A DNA stretch of 64,000 nucleotides, taken from assembly GCF_000805385.1 (NCBI RefSeq), contig NZ_JTJW01000003.1, positions 310,001-374,000 on the forward strand. Reading direction: 5' to 3'. Origin of the DNA: Mycolicibacterium setense (GTDB taxonomy: Bacteria; Actinomycetota; Actinomycetes; Mycobacteriales; Mycobacteriaceae). The notes below the pieces were generated by a model. The model did not search any database. It had not been told where the DNA came from and saw only the letters and a list, made by a program, of their open reading frames with translations. Of the stretch, positions 1 through 8,635 are shown piece after piece. Position numbers and translations under genes: made by a program. How positions within the stretch are numbered: position 1 is the stretch's first letter; every line of letters starts with the position of its first letter.

Positions 1-386
1 GTGTCTGCGATGTCGTCGAGGCGCTGATCGCGCCCTACGTGCGGCTGCTCGACGAGGATCCGGTCGGTGGATTGCGCTGGCTGAAGGTGATGAATCAGCT
101 TGCCCTCGACGAAGACCAGATCTGGCTCGACCAGTTGGCGGGCACACCGAGCCTGCCGGAGTTGTTCTTCGCCGCGGCAGGCCGTGCGGTCCCCGACATC
201 CAGACCAGAGAAGGCCAGCAGCGCAGCACAATTGCCGTACTTTCCATGATCGGTGCGCTGGCCAGTTCCGACCTTGCCCTCTATGGACGCCCGTTGGGGC
301 CCGGCGGCTTGGACCGTGGGTGGGTCGACCAGCTCGTCCGGTTCACCGGCAATGGTTTACGTGGCAGCGAGGGCCTGCCCGACTAG
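1..386 (+). CDS. TetR-type regulator, C-terminal fragment cut by the window edge
   Basis: The frame is open from the first bases (codons from position 3) to TAG at 384-386, so the N-terminus lies outside the window. The visible 127 or so residues are mostly alpha-helical and look like the ligand-binding C-terminal part of a TetR regulator (helices around LRWLKVMNQLAL and IAVLSMIGALASSDLALYG). No DNA-binding domain is visible, so the family call rests on the C-terminal pattern only. The stop codon overlaps the probable -10 box of the next gene. Confidence 0.55.
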   Translation, partial: VCDVVEALIAPYVRLLDEDPVGGLRWLKVMNQLALDEDQIWLDQLAGTPSLPELFFAAAGRAVPDIQTREGQQRSTIAVLSMIGALASSDLALYGRPLGPGGLDRGWVDQLVRFTGNGLRGSEGLPD

Positions 387-395
387 GATCGTGGC
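384..395 (+). promoter_or_regulatory. -10 box of a probable leaderless promoter for lysG
   Basis: TAGGAT (384-389) fits TANNNT and lies 6 nt before the GTG at 396. No Shine-Dalgarno sequence is present. The hexamer overlaps the TAG stop of the upstream gene, so lysG could be transcribed independently. Confidence 0.45.
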
Positions 396-1262
396 GTGCA
401 GATCGACGGCCAGCAGCTTGCTGCCTTCGCCGCGGTGGTGGAGCTCGGTAGCTTCGACGCGGCCGCCCAGCGTCTGCATGTGACGCCGTCGGCGATCAGT
501 CAGCGCATCAAGGCACTCGAGCAACGTGTCGGCCAGGTGTTGGTGGTCCGCGAGAAGCCTTGCACAGCAACATCTGCCGGCGTTCCACTGCTGAGGTTGG
601 CGGCACAGACCGCACTGCTCGAGTCGGAGACCCTGGCGGAGATGGGTAGCGGGACCGGGCATCGAACCAGGATTGCGGTGGCGGTGAACGCTGATTCGAT
701 GGCCACCTGGTTCACCGGCGTGTTCGCCACGGCATCGGAGTTCCTGTTCGACATCAGGATCGAGGACCAAGACCTCTCGGCGCGGCTGTTGCGTGAGGGC
801 GTGGTGATGGGTGCGGTCACCACCGAACGCCGCCCGGTGCCGGGCTGCCGGGTACATCCACTCGGGGCGATGCGCTACGTACCCGTGGCCAGCGCGGAGT
901 ATGTGCGGCGTTACCTGCCCGACGGTTTCAGCCGGGACGCCGCCGGGGAGGCGCCGTCACTGTCCTGGAACCGAGACGATGCTTTGCAGGATCAGTTGGT
1001 GCGCAAGGTGTTCCGCAAAGATATCGGCAGGCCGACGCACTACATCCCGACCGCCGAGGGGTTCGGAGCCGCCGTGCGGGCCGGGCTGGGCTGGGGCATG
1101 TACCCCGAGGAATTGGTGGACGACGACTTCGTGCGGATCACCGATCAATACCTCGACGTGCCGCTGTACTGGCAATGCTGGAAACTCGACAGCCCCATGG
1201 TGCAGACCATCACGGCTGCGGTCACCGCCGCCGCGGAGAACCTGCGGGGACGCGAGAGCTGA
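396..1262 (+). CDS. lysG: LysR-family regulator LysG (ArgP type)
   Basis: 288 residues. An N-terminal winged HTH (about residues 5-65, GSFDAAAQRLHVTPSAISQRIK) is followed by the effector domain typical of ArgP/LysG, with VLVVREKPC and the conserved block DVPLYWQCWKLDSP near the C-terminus. It resembles M. tuberculosis Rv1985c from memory. LysG regulators sense basic amino acids and normally activate a divergent lysine/arginine exporter gene, lysE. No lysE is present here: the upstream gene is TetR-like and the downstream gene is convergent. Start GTG 396 is chosen from the TANNNT box 6 nt upstream and the family N-terminus. Confidence 0.9.
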   Translation: MQIDGQQLAAFAAVVELGSFDAAAQRLHVTPSAISQRIKALEQRVGQVLVVREKPCTATSAGVPLLRLAAQTALLESETLAEMGSGTGHRTRIAVAVNADSMATWFTGVFATASEFLFDIRIEDQDLSARLLREGVVMGAVTTERRPVPGCRVHPLGAMRYVPVASAEYVRRYLPDGFSRDAAGEAPSLSWNRDDALQDQLVRKVFRKDIGRPTHYIPTAEGFGAAVRAGLGWGMYPEELVDDDFVRITDQYLDVPLYWQCWKLDSPMVQTITAAVTAAAENLRGRES

Positions 1263-1274
1263 GGCCGGAGGCGG

Positions 1275-1856
1275 CTATCGCACGAGCGGGGCCAGATGCC
1301 GGCGCGCGTAGTCGCGGACCGCGTCGTCGTCGTTGACATCCAGCACCGACGTCGGCATCTGGGCCAGTGAGCACGCCAGCCGGATGTGCAGCTCGGCCAC
1401 GGCGAGCAGGTCCGGGTCGGGCAGGGTGGCGCCCGCCGCGCGCAGAGCCTTGGCCATCGCCGACGAGGCATGGTGCAGGAAAGCCGGGGCCTGGTCGTAG
1501 GCGCCGGCCACCGCGGTGAAGTCGGTGTCCAAACGCAGAAATCTCCGCATCACCGGCTCGGTGGTCAACAGCCGCACACCTTCGCAGAACGCTGCCACCG
1601 CTGCCTCGCTGGGACCGGAATCGATTGCGACGGTGCGCAGTCGGTGCATCGCACTGTCGAAGGTGCGCCGTCCGAGTTCGGTGATGAGCGCGTCGCGCGT
1701 GGGAAAGCGGCGGTAGAGCGTGCGGCGGCTGACGCCGGCCTGCTTGGCGATCACGTCCAGGCTGGCCCGACCGAGCCCGACGAGCGCCACCTCCTCGGCA
1801 GTGGCCTTGAGGATGGCGTCTTCCTGTTCGGATTGGCTGGCGTTGCTACGTGGCAT
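1275..1856 (-). CDS. TetR-family regulator, downstream partner of an MpaB-like gene
   Basis: 193 residues. The HTH lies around residues 31-60 (SLDVIAKQAGVSRRTLYRRFPTRDALI). The C-terminal ligand domain is helical and not assignable to a ligand. It lies 13 nt downstream of the DUF2236 gene on the same strand, so the two are probably one transcript and the regulator probably controls the promoter upstream of position 2814. It is convergent with lysG (12 nt gap). Confidence 0.88.
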   Translation of the reverse strand: MPRSNASQSEQEDAILKATAEEVALVGLGRASLDVIAKQAGVSRRTLYRRFPTRDALITELGRRTFDSAMHRLRTVAIDSGPSEAAVAAFCEGVRLLTTEPVMRRFLRLDTDFTAVAGAYDQAPAFLHHASSAMAKALRAAGATLPDPDLLAVAELHIRLACSLAQMPTSVLDVNDDDAVRDYARRHLAPLVR

Positions 1857-1869
1857 CGCTACCAGTGTC

Positions 1870-2814
1870 TCAGCCCGCTGCCGGGCAGCCCAGCGGTGCG
1901 AATGAATCCAGCGCGACGGATCGGTGCAGGCGGACCAGCTTCTCGTACTGCAGCCGGTTGTAGGCCAGCGGCACCAGCAGCAGCCGGTCCGGCAACGTGC
2001 GCCAGGCCAGCTGAAGCAGCCGGGTGTACACGGCGAACTCGCGGTCGTGCCGGGATTGCCACTGGAACCCGGTCAGCTTCCGCACTCCCGGATGCATGAT
2101 GCCGAACGAGCAGACCTTGAGCACGCGCCCGGCGACCGGTCGAACCACCAACCACGGCGGGCTCAACGCCAACCGCACCGGCCCGGGCAGCAACAGCGTG
2201 GGCAGCGGCAGCCGGGTCAGGCCGGCCGTCACCCTGCTGAGGAATTCGTTGCCCTGCAACTGGTTTTCCACCATATCGTCGTAATAGCGGGTCGCCTCGG
2301 CATACGTTTCGGGGAGTTTCGCCGACGCGCCCGGTAGCTCGATCGATCGGAAGGCGTCGAGAAGCTGGCCGTAGGCCGCCTCTTCTTCCGCGGCGTTCAT
2401 CGTGATGCCGGTCGCCGGCGTGAACGAGTGCAGAACGACGAAGATGCCGCTGATGGCGATCCAGTTCCACAGCTGCGGGTTCAGCGCGCTGTAGCGGACA
2501 TCGGCGAAGTGATCCTTGCCGTGCCCACGGACATCGCGGTGCATGGTCTGTAGGCGGCGCCCCTCGGCCTCGCGGTCTGCGGAGTCACCCCAGATCGCCA
2601 AGAAGGCGGAAAATCCGCTACGCACCCCCCGATCGGCGAAGTTACGTTCGAATCGGCCGGTGCGGTCGACGGCGGCAGCCACCGGAACCAGGGCCACTTC
2701 ATCGAACGCCGCAGCACCGAATGCGCCGCCCAGGATGCTGCCCGAGTGCCTGCGGAAATCCCGCAGCACTTCCGCCCGTACCGCGGTCTGGTCAACCTTG
2801 CTGACTGTAGGCAT
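1870..2814 (-). CDS. Oxygenase MpaB-like (DUF2236) protein
   Basis: 314 residues from ATG 2814. It shows the DUF2236/MpaB pattern: an early ILGGAFGAAAFDEVALVPVAAAV segment, FADRGVRSGFSAFLAIWGD, the His-rich HRDVRGHG block and LNPQLWNWIAISG. The family includes the heme-dependent latex-clearing protein Lcp and MpaB, but most mycobacterial members have no known substrate. A longer frame (to 2958) is open but would overlap the divergent OsmC gene. A leaderless promoter 7 nt upstream supports ATG 2814. The tetR downstream is likely its autoregulated repressor. Confidence 0.85.
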   Translation of the reverse strand: MPTVSKVDQTAVRAEVLRDFRRHSGSILGGAFGAAAFDEVALVPVAAAVDRTGRFERNFADRGVRSGFSAFLAIWGDSADREAEGRRLQTMHRDVRGHGKDHFADVRYSALNPQLWNWIAISGIFVVLHSFTPATGITMNAAEEEAAYGQLLDAFRSIELPGASAKLPETYAEATRYYDDMVENQLQGNEFLSRVTAGLTRLPLPTLLLPGPVRLALSPPWLVVRPVAGRVLKVCSFGIMHPGVRKLTGFQWQSRHDREFAVYTRLLQLAWRTLPDRLLLVPLAYNRLQYEKLVRLHRSVALDSFAPLGCPAAG

Positions 2815-2849
2815 GACACAAAGGCTAGCAATTTGTGCCAATGTGTCAA
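2814..2849 (-). promoter_or_regulatory. Leaderless promoter with candidate TetR operator
   Basis: Reading the minus strand, TTGACA (2849-2844), a 16-nt spacer, TAGCCT (2827-2822) and 7 nt precede ATG 2814. An inverted repeat TGACACA (2814-2820) / TGTGTCA (2842-2848) spans the promoter from the -35 box to the start codon, a plausible operator for the TetR protein encoded downstream. Confidence 0.6.
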
Positions 2850-2880
2850 TGGCGGCCGCGATGCGGTCGGCGCCCATTGG

Positions 2881-2893
2881 TACGTTCGCGTGC
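2881..2893 (+). promoter_or_regulatory. -10 box of a probable leaderless promoter for osmC-like gene
   Basis: TACGTT (2881-2886) fits TANNNT and lies 7 nt before ATG 2894. It is divergent from the leaderless MpaB promoter, with 79 nt between the two start codons. No clear -35 box is seen. Confidence 0.45.
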
Positions 2894-3385
2894 ATGGCCA
2901 ACCGGACGCACCGATACGAGGTCGAGGTGACCTGGACCGGCAACACCGGTTCGGGCACCAGCGGTTACCGCGACTATGCGCGCGATCATGACGTCACGGG
3001 CGTCGGTACGCCGGGCAAACCGGTGATCCCGGGCAGCGCCGATCCTGCCTTCCGCGGCGTCCCGGAGCGGTGGAACCCCGAGGAACTGCTCGTGGTCAGC
3101 CTGTCCCAATGCCACATGCTCTGGTACCTCGCGCTGTGCGCCAAAGTGGGCATCACCGTCACTGCCTACACTGATCGGCCGGAAGGCACGATGAGCGAGA
3201 ATGCCGAGGGCAGTGGCGTTTTCACCGATGTCACGCTACGGCCGCAGGTCACCATCGCCGAACCGGACCGGGTCGACGATGCCACGGAACTGCATCACGA
3301 GGCCCACCGCATGTGCTTCATCGCCAACTCCGTGAATTTTCCGGTGAACGCTACGCCAACCGTGACAGCACCGAAGGCGGGATGA
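2894..3385 (+). CDS. OsmC-family protein (thiol peroxidase fold)
   Basis: 163 residues. The two redox cysteines of the OsmC/Ohr fold are visible at Cys73 (LSQCHMLWYL) and Cys141 (HRMCFIANSVNFPV), with the conserved NPEELL block at 61-66. Members reduce organic hydroperoxides; this one is closer to general OsmC (YhfA-like) than to Ohr by its N-terminal pattern, which is my judgement. Its last 35 nt overlap the 3' end of the convergent hydrolase gene. Start ATG 2894 is supported by the TANNNT box. Confidence 0.9.
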   Translation: MANRTHRYEVEVTWTGNTGSGTSGYRDYARDHDVTGVGTPGKPVIPGSADPAFRGVPERWNPEELLVVSLSQCHMLWYLALCAKVGITVTAYTDRPEGTMSENAEGSGVFTDVTLRPQVTIAEPDRVDDATELHHEAHRMCFIANSVNFPVNATPTVTAPKAG

Positions 3386-5075
3386 ACGACGCGGCGAGCG
3401 GGATGAATTGAGCCAGCTCCCAGGCTGATTCGTCCGGCTTCTCGCCGGAGCCGAGCACCACCGCGGTGGCATCCCCCCGATCGCCATCGATGTCGACGGT
3501 CTCGCCCGCATCGCCGTAGACCCCGTTGCAGTCGGTCAGACACCGGCCGGTGGCGGGATCGATGTTGCCTTCGAACATGTCGTTGACCCACCCGGCCATC
3601 AACCACTGCACGGCCGGCGGGTTCTGCGGTTGCGGAATACCGGCGACCAGGTAGGCCGCGAATTGGATCAGCGGGTTGCCGCCGAGCATGGCATCCATGT
3701 GGACACCACCGTCGACCACGACTCCGTTGAACTTCCCGGGCCTGGCGGCCGCGAGATCCTCGTTCACCGTGCTCGTCGAATTGAACGAGTTCGGTGGCGC
3801 ACCCAGCTCATACACCGGCACATAGTCGGCGGGATCGTTGCCGTTACTGGCTTCCAGTTGCTCCAGTCGCTCCATCGCATCGGGCAGGCTGCCGGAAGGG
3901 GGAACCCCGTCGAGCAGCACCACCCCGGCCAGATCGTTGGGCGCGTCCTGGCCGTCGGCCCGGCGGGCCACCAGGCCCTCGGCGTAATAGCCGGCCACCC
4001 CCGGCGCGAAGCCGCCACCGAGGGAGTGGCCGACGAGCACGAACCGTTGCGGGACGGCGTAGGTCTCCTGGCCGGCCTTCAGTGTCGCAGTGGACATGCT
4101 GGCGTTCAAGGCTTTTCGATCGGGATCGAGGAAAAGCTGCGCGACTGCCTTGTGCATGTTGTCCCCGCCGAGCCACATGCCGTCCTCGGCGTACGGGTTG
4201 GATGTCACGGTGGTGACCACAACCACGCTGTTGGTGCGCTCGGCCAGATAGGACGCGGTGTAGCTGTAGATGGGACCGGTCGCGATGAACCCGTGCTGGA
4301 GGTAGATCAGTCGCTCCGGTTCGCCCTCGGTCGGGAAGTACCAGTCGGCGGGCACCTCGTTGCCAGGGGAGACGACCAGCGTCGAACTGCTCACCTGCAC
4401 CGAGTCGCGCAGTGCCGGCGGCACCACCGGCGGGCCGTCCAGGGTTTGCATCAGCACGCCGACGGCGTTGAACAGCGCGGAACCGACGACCTCCGCCAAC
4501 GGCGGAAGGCTCGATTCCGACGAGGCGAGGAGGGAGGCCGGCGATAGCGGAGTCTCGCGTTCCCCGGCCGTCGCCGGCTGAGCTGAAACGGCTTTGGTCA
4601 CCTGTGGAAGCACGCCCAGTGGCCGCGGAGCGTGAAGCGCCGGGCGGCGCTCCGCAACGGCAGCGGTCAGAGGTGTCAGACGCTCACGCAACCGCTCCTG
4701 GACCTCGGCGCGCGCCGTCGTGAGCCGGTGAAGCGGCGTCGAATCGGTATCGGCGTTCTCCGGTTGCGCGGCCGGTTTCTCGACCTGGTTTTCGAGCCGT
4801 TTTTCGACAGCACGGCGGACGCGGGCTGTCGTCGAGTGTGTCTTGTGCCCTTCGCGTTTGAGGCGTGGTTTGTCGCGACGGTGATCACTGGATGCGGCGC
4901 CGGCCGACTTTCCACCGGTGGCCGACTTCTCGCTGCCGGCCGATGCCGCCTTCGCCGGGCCGGGATCCGAACCGCCGTCGGTCTCGGCGCCGGCGACACC
5001 GGTGCCGGCGAGCAAGGCTGCCGACACCCCGGCGGTGAGGAGGCCTGCGCCCACCCATCCTGACAACTGCACCAT
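3351..5075 (-). CDS. Secreted alpha/beta hydrolase with a basic low-complexity linker
   Basis: 574 residues. A signal peptide (about 1-30, cleavage near AGA/ET) is followed by about 80-100 residues rich in Ser, Ala, Lys and Arg and an Arg/Glu-rich helical stretch. The catalytic domain begins near residue 240: YLQHGF (oxyanion region), GHSLGGG with nucleophile Ser about 351, and later Asp/His candidates. The layout resembles mycobacterial exported lipases/esterases with a long basic linker, but the substrate cannot be read from sequence. AGGGG lies 6 nt before ATG 5075. Confidence 0.8.
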   Translation of the reverse strand: MVQLSGWVGAGLLTAGVSAALLAGTGVAGAETDGGSDPGPAKAASAGSEKSATGGKSAGAASSDHRRDKPRLKREGHKTHSTTARVRRAVEKRLENQVEKPAAQPENADTDSTPLHRLTTARAEVQERLRERLTPLTAAVAERRPALHAPRPLGVLPQVTKAVSAQPATAGERETPLSPASLLASSESSLPPLAEVVGSALFNAVGVLMQTLDGPPVVPPALRDSVQVSSSTLVVSPGNEVPADWYFPTEGEPERLIYLQHGFIATGPIYSYTASYLAERTNSVVVVTTVTSNPYAEDGMWLGGDNMHKAVAQLFLDPDRKALNASMSTATLKAGQETYAVPQRFVLVGHSLGGGFAPGVAGYYAEGLVARRADGQDAPNDLAGVVLLDGVPPSGSLPDAMERLEQLEASNGNDPADYVPVYELGAPPNSFNSTSTVNEDLAAARPGKFNGVVVDGGVHMDAMLGGNPLIQFAAYLVAGIPQPQNPPAVQWLMAGWVNDMFEGNIDPATGRCLTDCNGVYGDAGETVDIDGDRGDATAVVLGSGEKPDESAWELAQFIPLAASFIPPSVLSRLA

Positions 5076-5164
5076 GCGTTCCCCTGGGTAGCCGATCCAC
5101 GAATGGCTGGATGCTATCCCGCTGAATCGGCCGCCCGACGGGGTTTCGGCCCCTTGCCTCTACT

Positions 5165-8100
5165 TCACCGATGGAGCCGACGCAGCTGTGCCGTGGCCAC
5201 CGACAGTGCAGCCAAGTCGGGCTTCTCGGTGTGCAGGAACTCGTCCAATGTGCGCTTCGCCCGGTCCAACCGCGGCCGGTTGTAGGCCTCGAAGTCGCGG
5301 ATGCTGTAGGCGGCTTCGCCGTCGCTGCCGAGTCTGGTCACGTCGATCGTGAGGTCGCGCAACGAGCGGTACAGATCCTCGCGCAGCGCGAGCCTGGCCA
5401 GGGCATGCCAGCGCCCTCCTCGCGGCAGCGAGGAGACTGCCAACAACAACCGGTCCACCCCGAGCCGGTCGGACAGCTCGAAATACACGGTCGCGAGCTG
5501 CGTGGTGTCCTCGTCATGGACATGGGCCGCCTCGATGATGTCCAGAAGGCTGAAGGCGTAGAGGGATTCGCTGACCCGCCTGGCGATATCGCTCGGTACG
5601 CCACGCGCCACCATGCCGTTGTGCGCTTCGGTGACGGTCTCCAGCTCCTGGCCACGCAGCATCGACCCGAGCTGACCCCGCAACTTCGCCACCTGATTGC
5701 TGAAGCGCATGATTTCCGCGTCGACTTCGAGGGGTTGCGGCCGGTTGAGCACGAACCAACGGGCAGCCCGGTCGAGCAGGCGGCGCCCCTCGATGATCAT
5801 CCTGTTGGTCAGCGCGGGCGAGAGGCCGGCGGCATAGATGTCCGCCCACAGGGTGTCGAGGTCGAATGCCTCTGACGCCACGGCGTGAGCCCGCACGATA
5901 TCGGTTGCGGTGGCACCGGTTTCCTCGGCGAGGCGGAATGCGAAGGTCAGCCCCGAGGTCGCCAGAACACGGTTGACGATCGAAGTGGCGATGATCTCCC
6001 GGCGCAGCGGGTGCTCGGGCAGTGGCTCGCCGAGCCGGCGTCGTAACGTCGGCGGGAAGTAACGGGTCAGCAGCGCAACGAAATACGGATCGTCGAAGCT
6101 CTCGCAGTCGAGCAGTTCCGCCTTGAGGTCGAGCTTGGCGTGTGCCATCAGGGTCGCCAGCTGAGGGGCGGTGAGCCCCCGGCCGTCTTTGGCCAGGCCG
6201 GCGAATTCAGCTGGGCCGGGCATGTTCTCGCGAGTGCGGTGCAACCCGCGCCGGGTCTCGAGATCAGCCGTCATCCGGGCGTGCACATCGACCATCTGGG
6301 CCGCGTTGGAACGAGCGTCGGCGAGCAGTCGGTTGTGCGACTGGTTGTTGGCCAGGACGAGCTGTGCCACCTCGTCGGTCATGTCGGCGAGCAGTCGATT
6401 GCGTGCGTTGCCGGTGATCAGGCCGGAGCGCGCAGCGGAGTCCAGCAGGATCTTGATGTTGACCTCGTGGTCTGAGCAGTCCACTCCGGCCGCGTTGTCG
6501 ATGGCGTCGGTGTTCACCAAGCCGCCCCGGCGGGCGTAGGAGATGCGGGCGCGTTGGGACAGACCGAGATTCCCACCCTCGACGACCACGCGGGCCCGGA
6601 TCTCCTCGGCGTTCACCCGCACCGGATCGTTCACCTTGTCGGCGATGTCGGAGTGCTGCTCGTCGGCGGCCTTGATGTAGGTGCCGATTCCGCCGTTGAA
6701 CAACACGTCCACGGGAGCGCGCAGGATGCGGCTGATCAGCTCGGTGGGAGTCAGGCGGGTCTCGTGGTCGTCGATGCCGAGTGCGGCACGCAACTCCGGC
6801 GTGGTGGCAATGGTTTTCGCGGTCCGGGGCCACACCCCGCCGCCCGGGCTGATCGCGGAACGGTCGTAGTCGTCCCAGGAGGACTGCGGTAGCTCGAACA
6901 GCCGTTGCCGCTCCTTACGCGCCGCCACGGTATCGGGCCGAGGGTCGACGAAGATGTGGCGGTGGTCGAAGGCGGCCACCAATCGCAGGCCGGGGCGCAG
7001 CAGCATTCCGTTGCCGAAGACGTCCCCGCTCATGTCGCCGATGCCGACGGCTGTGAACTCGTCGGAGGCGGAATCGATTCCGAGTTCGGCCAGGTGGGTG
7101 TCGCCGCTGACCCAGGCTCCGCGGGCGGTGATGCCCATCGCCTTGTGGTCGTAACCCGCCGATCCGCCGGAGGCGAACGCGTCACCCATCCAGTAACCGC
7201 GGTCCAGCGCTACGGCGTTGGCGGAATCCGAGAATGTGGCCGTGCCTTTGTCCGCGGCCACCACCAGATAGGGGTCGGGGCCGTCGTGGCACACCACGCC
7301 GCCGAAGCGGGGGCGATCGGCCGACGGTGAGGGTGCTGTCTTGTCGACCACGTCGAGCAGTGCGGCGACGAACTGTCGGTAGCTCCGCAAGCCCTGCACG
7401 CGGGGGGATTCGCCCGCTGTGGGCCGGGCCTTGACGACAAACACGCCCTTGGCGCCGACCGGCACGATCATCGCGTTCTTGACCGCCTGTGCCTTCACCA
7501 GTCCCAGGACCTCGGTGCGGTAATCGTCGTGGCGGTCCGACCAGCGCAGCCCGCCGCGGGCCACCAGTCCGAAGCGCAGATGTAGACCCTCGAATTCCGG
7601 TGAGTACACGAAGATTTCGGAAAGCGGGCGGGGCTGCGGCAGCTCATCGATGGATTGAGCATCGAGCTTGTGCACCAGATAGGGCGCCCAGACCGTGAGG
7701 GCATCGGGTGCGTACGCATTGGTGCGGACGGTGGCGTTGATCAGATTGTGGTACGAGCGCAGAATCCGGTCGGCGTCGATGTGCAGCACCTGATCGATCT
7801 CGGCGGCCACCCGCTGCTCGGCGTCGGTGATGCGGGCGACGCGATGGGGGCTGTCGGCGGATTGCTCGGTGCGATCGAACCGGGCCTCGAACAGATCGAG
7901 CAGCGCGCGGGTGGCCTCAGGGTTGTCCAGCAGGACGCGCTGGATGCGGGCCTGACCGTATGGCAACGGCAGCTGCCGCAGGTAGCGGCTGTAGCTGCGC
8001 AGCACCGTAACCTGGCGCCAATTCAACGACCCCCGCAGGATCAGCGTGTTGAACCCGTCGGAATCAGCCCGTCCGGCCCACATCGCCTGGAATGTCTCGC

Positions 8101-8473
8101 GGATCCGGTCGGCGGTGCCGTCCTGGGGCTGGGCCAGCGCATCGACCACGTCCACACCGGGCTGCAACAGCAAGTGATAGATGTGGCAGACCCGCCCGTC
8201 GGGTCGGGTCCAGGTGCCGGCCTGCTCCTCGAGGACCTCCAGGTCCATGCTCTGGAGCGCAGGCAGCATCCGGCGCAACGGAACCGGTTCGAGCGCGGCG
8301 AGTGCGAAGTTCAGCCGGCCGTCGCCGGTACCGGCCGAGTCCAGATTCACCGCGACCGCGTCGCCCATCAAATCGTCGAGCGCGCTGGCCCCCAGCAGCA
8401 GACCGGGTACCACAACCCCGGCCTGGTGATCCTGCATGTCCGGCGCAATGGGGTTGGCGCGCAACGAATCCAC
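5165..8473 (-). CDS. NAD-dependent glutamate dehydrogenase, short (about 120 kDa) form
   Basis: 1102 residues from GTG 8473, chosen because GAGGAG lies 7 nt upstream; an upstream in-frame start (8551) lacks this. It carries the core of the large bacterial NAD-GDH: GGLRWSDRHDDYRTEVLG and KAQAVKNAMIVPVGAKG (about residues 305-350), GGSAGYDHKAMGI, FNGGIGTYIK and VVEGGNLG. The enzyme oxidises glutamate to 2-oxoglutarate and ammonia. The common mycobacterial enzyme has about 1600 residues; this one lacks most of the N-terminal regulatory region, as in the so-called L_115 class. It probably feeds nitrogen metabolism as a second isozyme. Confidence 0.88.
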   Translation of the reverse strand: MDSLRANPIAPDMQDHQAGVVVPGLLLGASALDDLMGDAVAVNLDSAGTGDGRLNFALAALEPVPLRRMLPALQSMDLEVLEEQAGTWTRPDGRVCHIYHLLLQPGVDVVDALAQPQDGTADRIRETFQAMWAGRADSDGFNTLILRGSLNWRQVTVLRSYSRYLRQLPLPYGQARIQRVLLDNPEATRALLDLFEARFDRTEQSADSPHRVARITDAEQRVAAEIDQVLHIDADRILRSYHNLINATVRTNAYAPDALTVWAPYLVHKLDAQSIDELPQPRPLSEIFVYSPEFEGLHLRFGLVARGGLRWSDRHDDYRTEVLGLVKAQAVKNAMIVPVGAKGVFVVKARPTAGESPRVQGLRSYRQFVAALLDVVDKTAPSPSADRPRFGGVVCHDGPDPYLVVAADKGTATFSDSANAVALDRGYWMGDAFASGGSAGYDHKAMGITARGAWVSGDTHLAELGIDSASDEFTAVGIGDMSGDVFGNGMLLRPGLRLVAAFDHRHIFVDPRPDTVAARKERQRLFELPQSSWDDYDRSAISPGGGVWPRTAKTIATTPELRAALGIDDHETRLTPTELISRILRAPVDVLFNGGIGTYIKAADEQHSDIADKVNDPVRVNAEEIRARVVVEGGNLGLSQRARISYARRGGLVNTDAIDNAAGVDCSDHEVNIKILLDSAARSGLITGNARNRLLADMTDEVAQLVLANNQSHNRLLADARSNAAQMVDVHARMTADLETRRGLHRTRENMPGPAEFAGLAKDGRGLTAPQLATLMAHAKLDLKAELLDCESFDDPYFVALLTRYFPPTLRRRLGEPLPEHPLRREIIATSIVNRVLATSGLTFAFRLAEETGATATDIVRAHAVASEAFDLDTLWADIYAAGLSPALTNRMIIEGRRLLDRAARWFVLNRPQPLEVDAEIMRFSNQVAKLRGQLGSMLRGQELETVTEAHNGMVARGVPSDIARRVSESLYAFSLLDIIEAAHVHDEDTTQLATVYFELSDRLGVDRLLLAVSSLPRGGRWHALARLALREDLYRSLRDLTIDVTRLGSDGEAAYSIRDFEAYNRPRLDRAKRTLDEFLHTEKPDLAALSVATAQLRRLHR

Positions 8474-8575
8474 GGTTCGGCTCCTCAATCGTCGTTGATC
8501 GATGCCGTCGGTTGCGTTCGACGGATGGACCAATCCTGTGGTGTGGAGCACGCCTTCGGGGGTTGCAAAGTGTCA

Positions 8576-8591
8576 GTGATCTGGCGATCAC
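8576..8591. promoter_or_regulatory. Inverted repeat upstream of the gdh gene
   Basis: GTGATC-TGGC-GATCAC, perfect 6-bp arms, about 100 nt upstream of the gdh start. It may be an operator or part of the downstream end of the dapB-like gene region; no regulator gene is adjacent. Confidence 0.3.
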
Positions 8592-8635
8592 CGTTACATT
8601 GTGTAGCCCGTGTAGCCCGCGGTGTGGTTGGCTGA

